This document shows, one piece after another, positions 4,612 to 5,760 of a DNA stretch of 5,760 nt. Both the position numbers and the translations under genes were made by a program. The notes under the pieces were generated by a model. The model made no database searches and was not told the DNA's origin. It saw only the letters and a program-made list of their open reading frames with translations. This stretch comes from Clostridia bacterium (GTDB lineage: Bacteria; Bacillota; Clostridia; Oscillospirales; CAG-272): contig JAFYRH010000249.1 in assembly GCA_017559555.1 (NCBI GenBank), positions 1 through 5,760 on the forward strand. The letters run 5' to 3'. Every line of letters starts with the position of its first letter. The stretch's first letter is position 1.

Positions 4612-5556
4612 ATGCGTAGTTACAAAATAGAAAGTTACGTACCCGAAGAAAATTTCTTGCAAGGCAAGGATGCACGCTTTTGCCGTGCGGCATTTGAAGA
4701 TTGTTTTGTGGTGGATGTTCATAAAGGAATCCACGTTATTGCTTCAACGAGAGGAGAGAAAAATCTTGAGGTATCTATGGCAGATGCCGCAAATCTTCTC
4801 ACCCGGGAGAGAGGCAAAAAAGAAATCTTAATACTTCCCTCTTCTCACGGAACACTTCTTTTCTATCCTGCGTGGCAAAGCTTGGGTTTGGCGTTGGCGT
4901 TCTTTTTGCCCGAAAGCCCCGAAGAAGTGGAAAAAGCCTACCAAAATGCAAAACGGTATGCGTTTTCGATGGTTTTTAACAACAAAGCAGATGAGGAAAA
5001 CAACCAAAACCGGCAGTTGGAAACAAAACTTTGCGTGCTTGATTTTTACATCAACAGCTTGTTTGGTGACAAACGCGAAACCAATATAACGGCACAAATT
5101 TTGATGCTTGCAAACCTCATAGGATGCCGCCTGCACGAAACGACTGTTTCTCGTATGAATATCAATTTCGACGAGCGTGAAGCCGAAAAAATAAGTGCAT
5201 TTCTTTGTTGCGTGTTCATGACAATGCGCCGCTATAACGGCAGAATCTCAACCTATGATGAAACAGCCGATAATTCTTTAAATTCAACACACGTACCTCA
5301 AGAATACGGTATTTGCATTCAACAAAGCATCAAAGAAAGAATCACAAAAGAAATCACAAAAACCACCCTGTTCGATGTTCCAAAACAAACAGACACGGCG
5401 GGTTTTGCAACACATCCGGCTTTTTCTGACTACCGCATAGAAGAAGTCGACGGTGCAATTCGTATGCACTTGCCCGTCAAACAAAAGGCGGTTCTTTCCT
5501 CTGTCTCCGTGTGCGGCAGAGAGCAAGAAATTACACTTACGTTGTTCCCTTTTTAA
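4612..5556 (+). CDS. Protein of unknown function, second gene of the NERD operon
   Basis: I do not recognise this 314-residue protein. No signal peptide is seen. The N-terminal part contains DARFCRAAFEDCF (20-32), which matches a motif in the tail of the upstream NERD protein. EILILPSSHGTLLFYPAWQSLGLALAFFLPE (71-101) is hydrophobic and could be a buried core or one membrane segment. Residues 157-209 look helical (ITAQILMLANLIGCRLHETT, then FDEREAEKISAFLCCVFMTM), loosely like a degenerate sensor-kinase region, but no kinase motif is present. The C-terminus (about 275-314) is strand-rich. The ATG at 4612 is two bases after the upstream stop; a TTG at 4606 overlaps that stop. No good ribosome binding site is visible, so translation is probably coupled to the NERD gene. 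Joint function with that gene is inferred from this tight arrangement. Confidence 0.8.
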   Translation: MRSYKIESYVPEENFLQGKDARFCRAAFEDCFVVDVHKGIHVIASTRGEKNLEVSMADAANLLTRERGKKEILILPSSHGTLLFYPAWQSLGLALAFFLPESPEEVEKAYQNAKRYAFSMVFNNKADEENNQNRQLETKLCVLDFYINSLFGDKRETNITAQILMLANLIGCRLHETTVSRMNINFDEREAEKISAFLCCVFMTMRRYNGRISTYDETADNSLNSTHVPQEYGICIQQSIKERITKEITKTTLFDVPKQTDTAGFATHPAFSDYRIEEVDGAIRMHLPVKQKAVLSSVSVCGREQEITLTLFPF

Positions 5557-5560
5557 CACA

Positions 5561-5605
5561 AAAAAGCACCTGTGTTTTTTTGCACAGGTGATTTTCTTTT
5601 TTTTT
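5561..5605 (+). terminator. Intrinsic terminator of the NERD operon, bidirectional
   Basis: CACCTGTG (5567-5574) pairs with CACAGGTG (5583-5590) around an 8-base T-rich loop, followed by a T-rich tract to 5605. A-rich sequence before the stem reads as a T run from the other strand, so it can also terminate the minus-strand gene that ends at 5604. Confidence 0.9.
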
Positions 5606-5760
5606 ACGGTGCCAAAAGTGTGATCAAAGAATCGGCTAATTGCAATATGTTGGGCAAAAAACGGCAAAGCAGTCCTACAAAAACAGGAACCAAAATAACC
5701 GTCAGCACAGCAGAAAGCCAACCGGACCCCTTGGGATTAAAACGATTTTCCGCACGGTAT
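5604..5760 (-). CDS. C-terminal end of a probable membrane protein (partial)
   Basis: A minus-strand frame open to the window edge gives 51 residues and a TAA stop at 5606-5604. It begins with the basic, polar YRAENRFNPKGSG and continues as WLSAVLTVILVPVFVGLLC, a convincing transmembrane segment, followed by RFLPNILQLADSLITLLAP, an amphipathic or second hydrophobic stretch reaching the end. The positively charged side precedes the helix, suggesting that side is cytoplasmic. The stop runs directly into the shared terminator, as expected for a convergent gene. The family cannot be told from this fragment. Confidence 0.7.
   Translation of the reverse strand, partial: YRAENRFNPKGSGWLSAVLTVILVPVFVGLLCRFLPNILQLADSLITLLAP

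Noticed and set aside
5284..5721. Minus-strand open frame of 145 codons
   Set aside because: It runs through the terminator at 5561-5605 and is antisense to the end of the second operon gene; the real minus-strand frame at this edge is the membrane-protein end that stops at 5604.

Overview
The window looks like chromosomal DNA of an anaerobic Firmicute of the class Clostridia, possibly an uncultured gut-type Oscillospiraceae relative. The signs are purine-rich Shine-Dalgarno sites, near-consensus vegetative promoters with 17-base spacers, U-tract terminators, a type III glutamine synthetase, and intergenic palindromic repeats of a kind common in such genomes. This placement is inference; there is no rRNA or other taxonomic marker.

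Layout. Positions 1-628 hold no convincing gene. They contain a long imperfect hairpin (32-115), a GC-rich palindromic block (about 121-236) and a mosaic of inverted and direct repeats (about 259-616). Positions 629-1268 form a compact divergent module: a small SLOG-fold (DUF2493) protein on the minus strand and a 67-residue Xre-type HTH regulator on the plus strand. Their two promoters overlap at the -35 boxes, and each -10 box lies inside its own AT-rich inverted repeat. A terminator at 1268-1300 ends the HTH gene and may also serve the converging glnN. Positions 1303-1491 are non-coding and include a perfect 16-bp hairpin. Glutamine synthetase III (glnN) fills 1492-3594 on the minus strand. 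It has an exact-consensus promoter and an 18-bp palindrome touching its ribosome binding site.

From 3720 the plus strand carries a two-gene operon: a NERD-domain predicted nuclease, then a 314-residue protein I do not recognise. The second gene starts at or just after the first gene's stop, and the pair ends at a strong terminator (5561-5605). The two proteins share a short Cys/Asp motif that may mark a common domain. At the right edge, the last 51 codons of a probable membrane protein run in on the minus strand.

How the genes work together. glnN is a stand-alone nitrogen-assimilation gene. The SLOG/HTH pair looks like a self-regulated unit of unknown trigger. The NERD/unknown pair is the best candidate for an undescribed two-component function, but nothing in the sequence fixes what it does.
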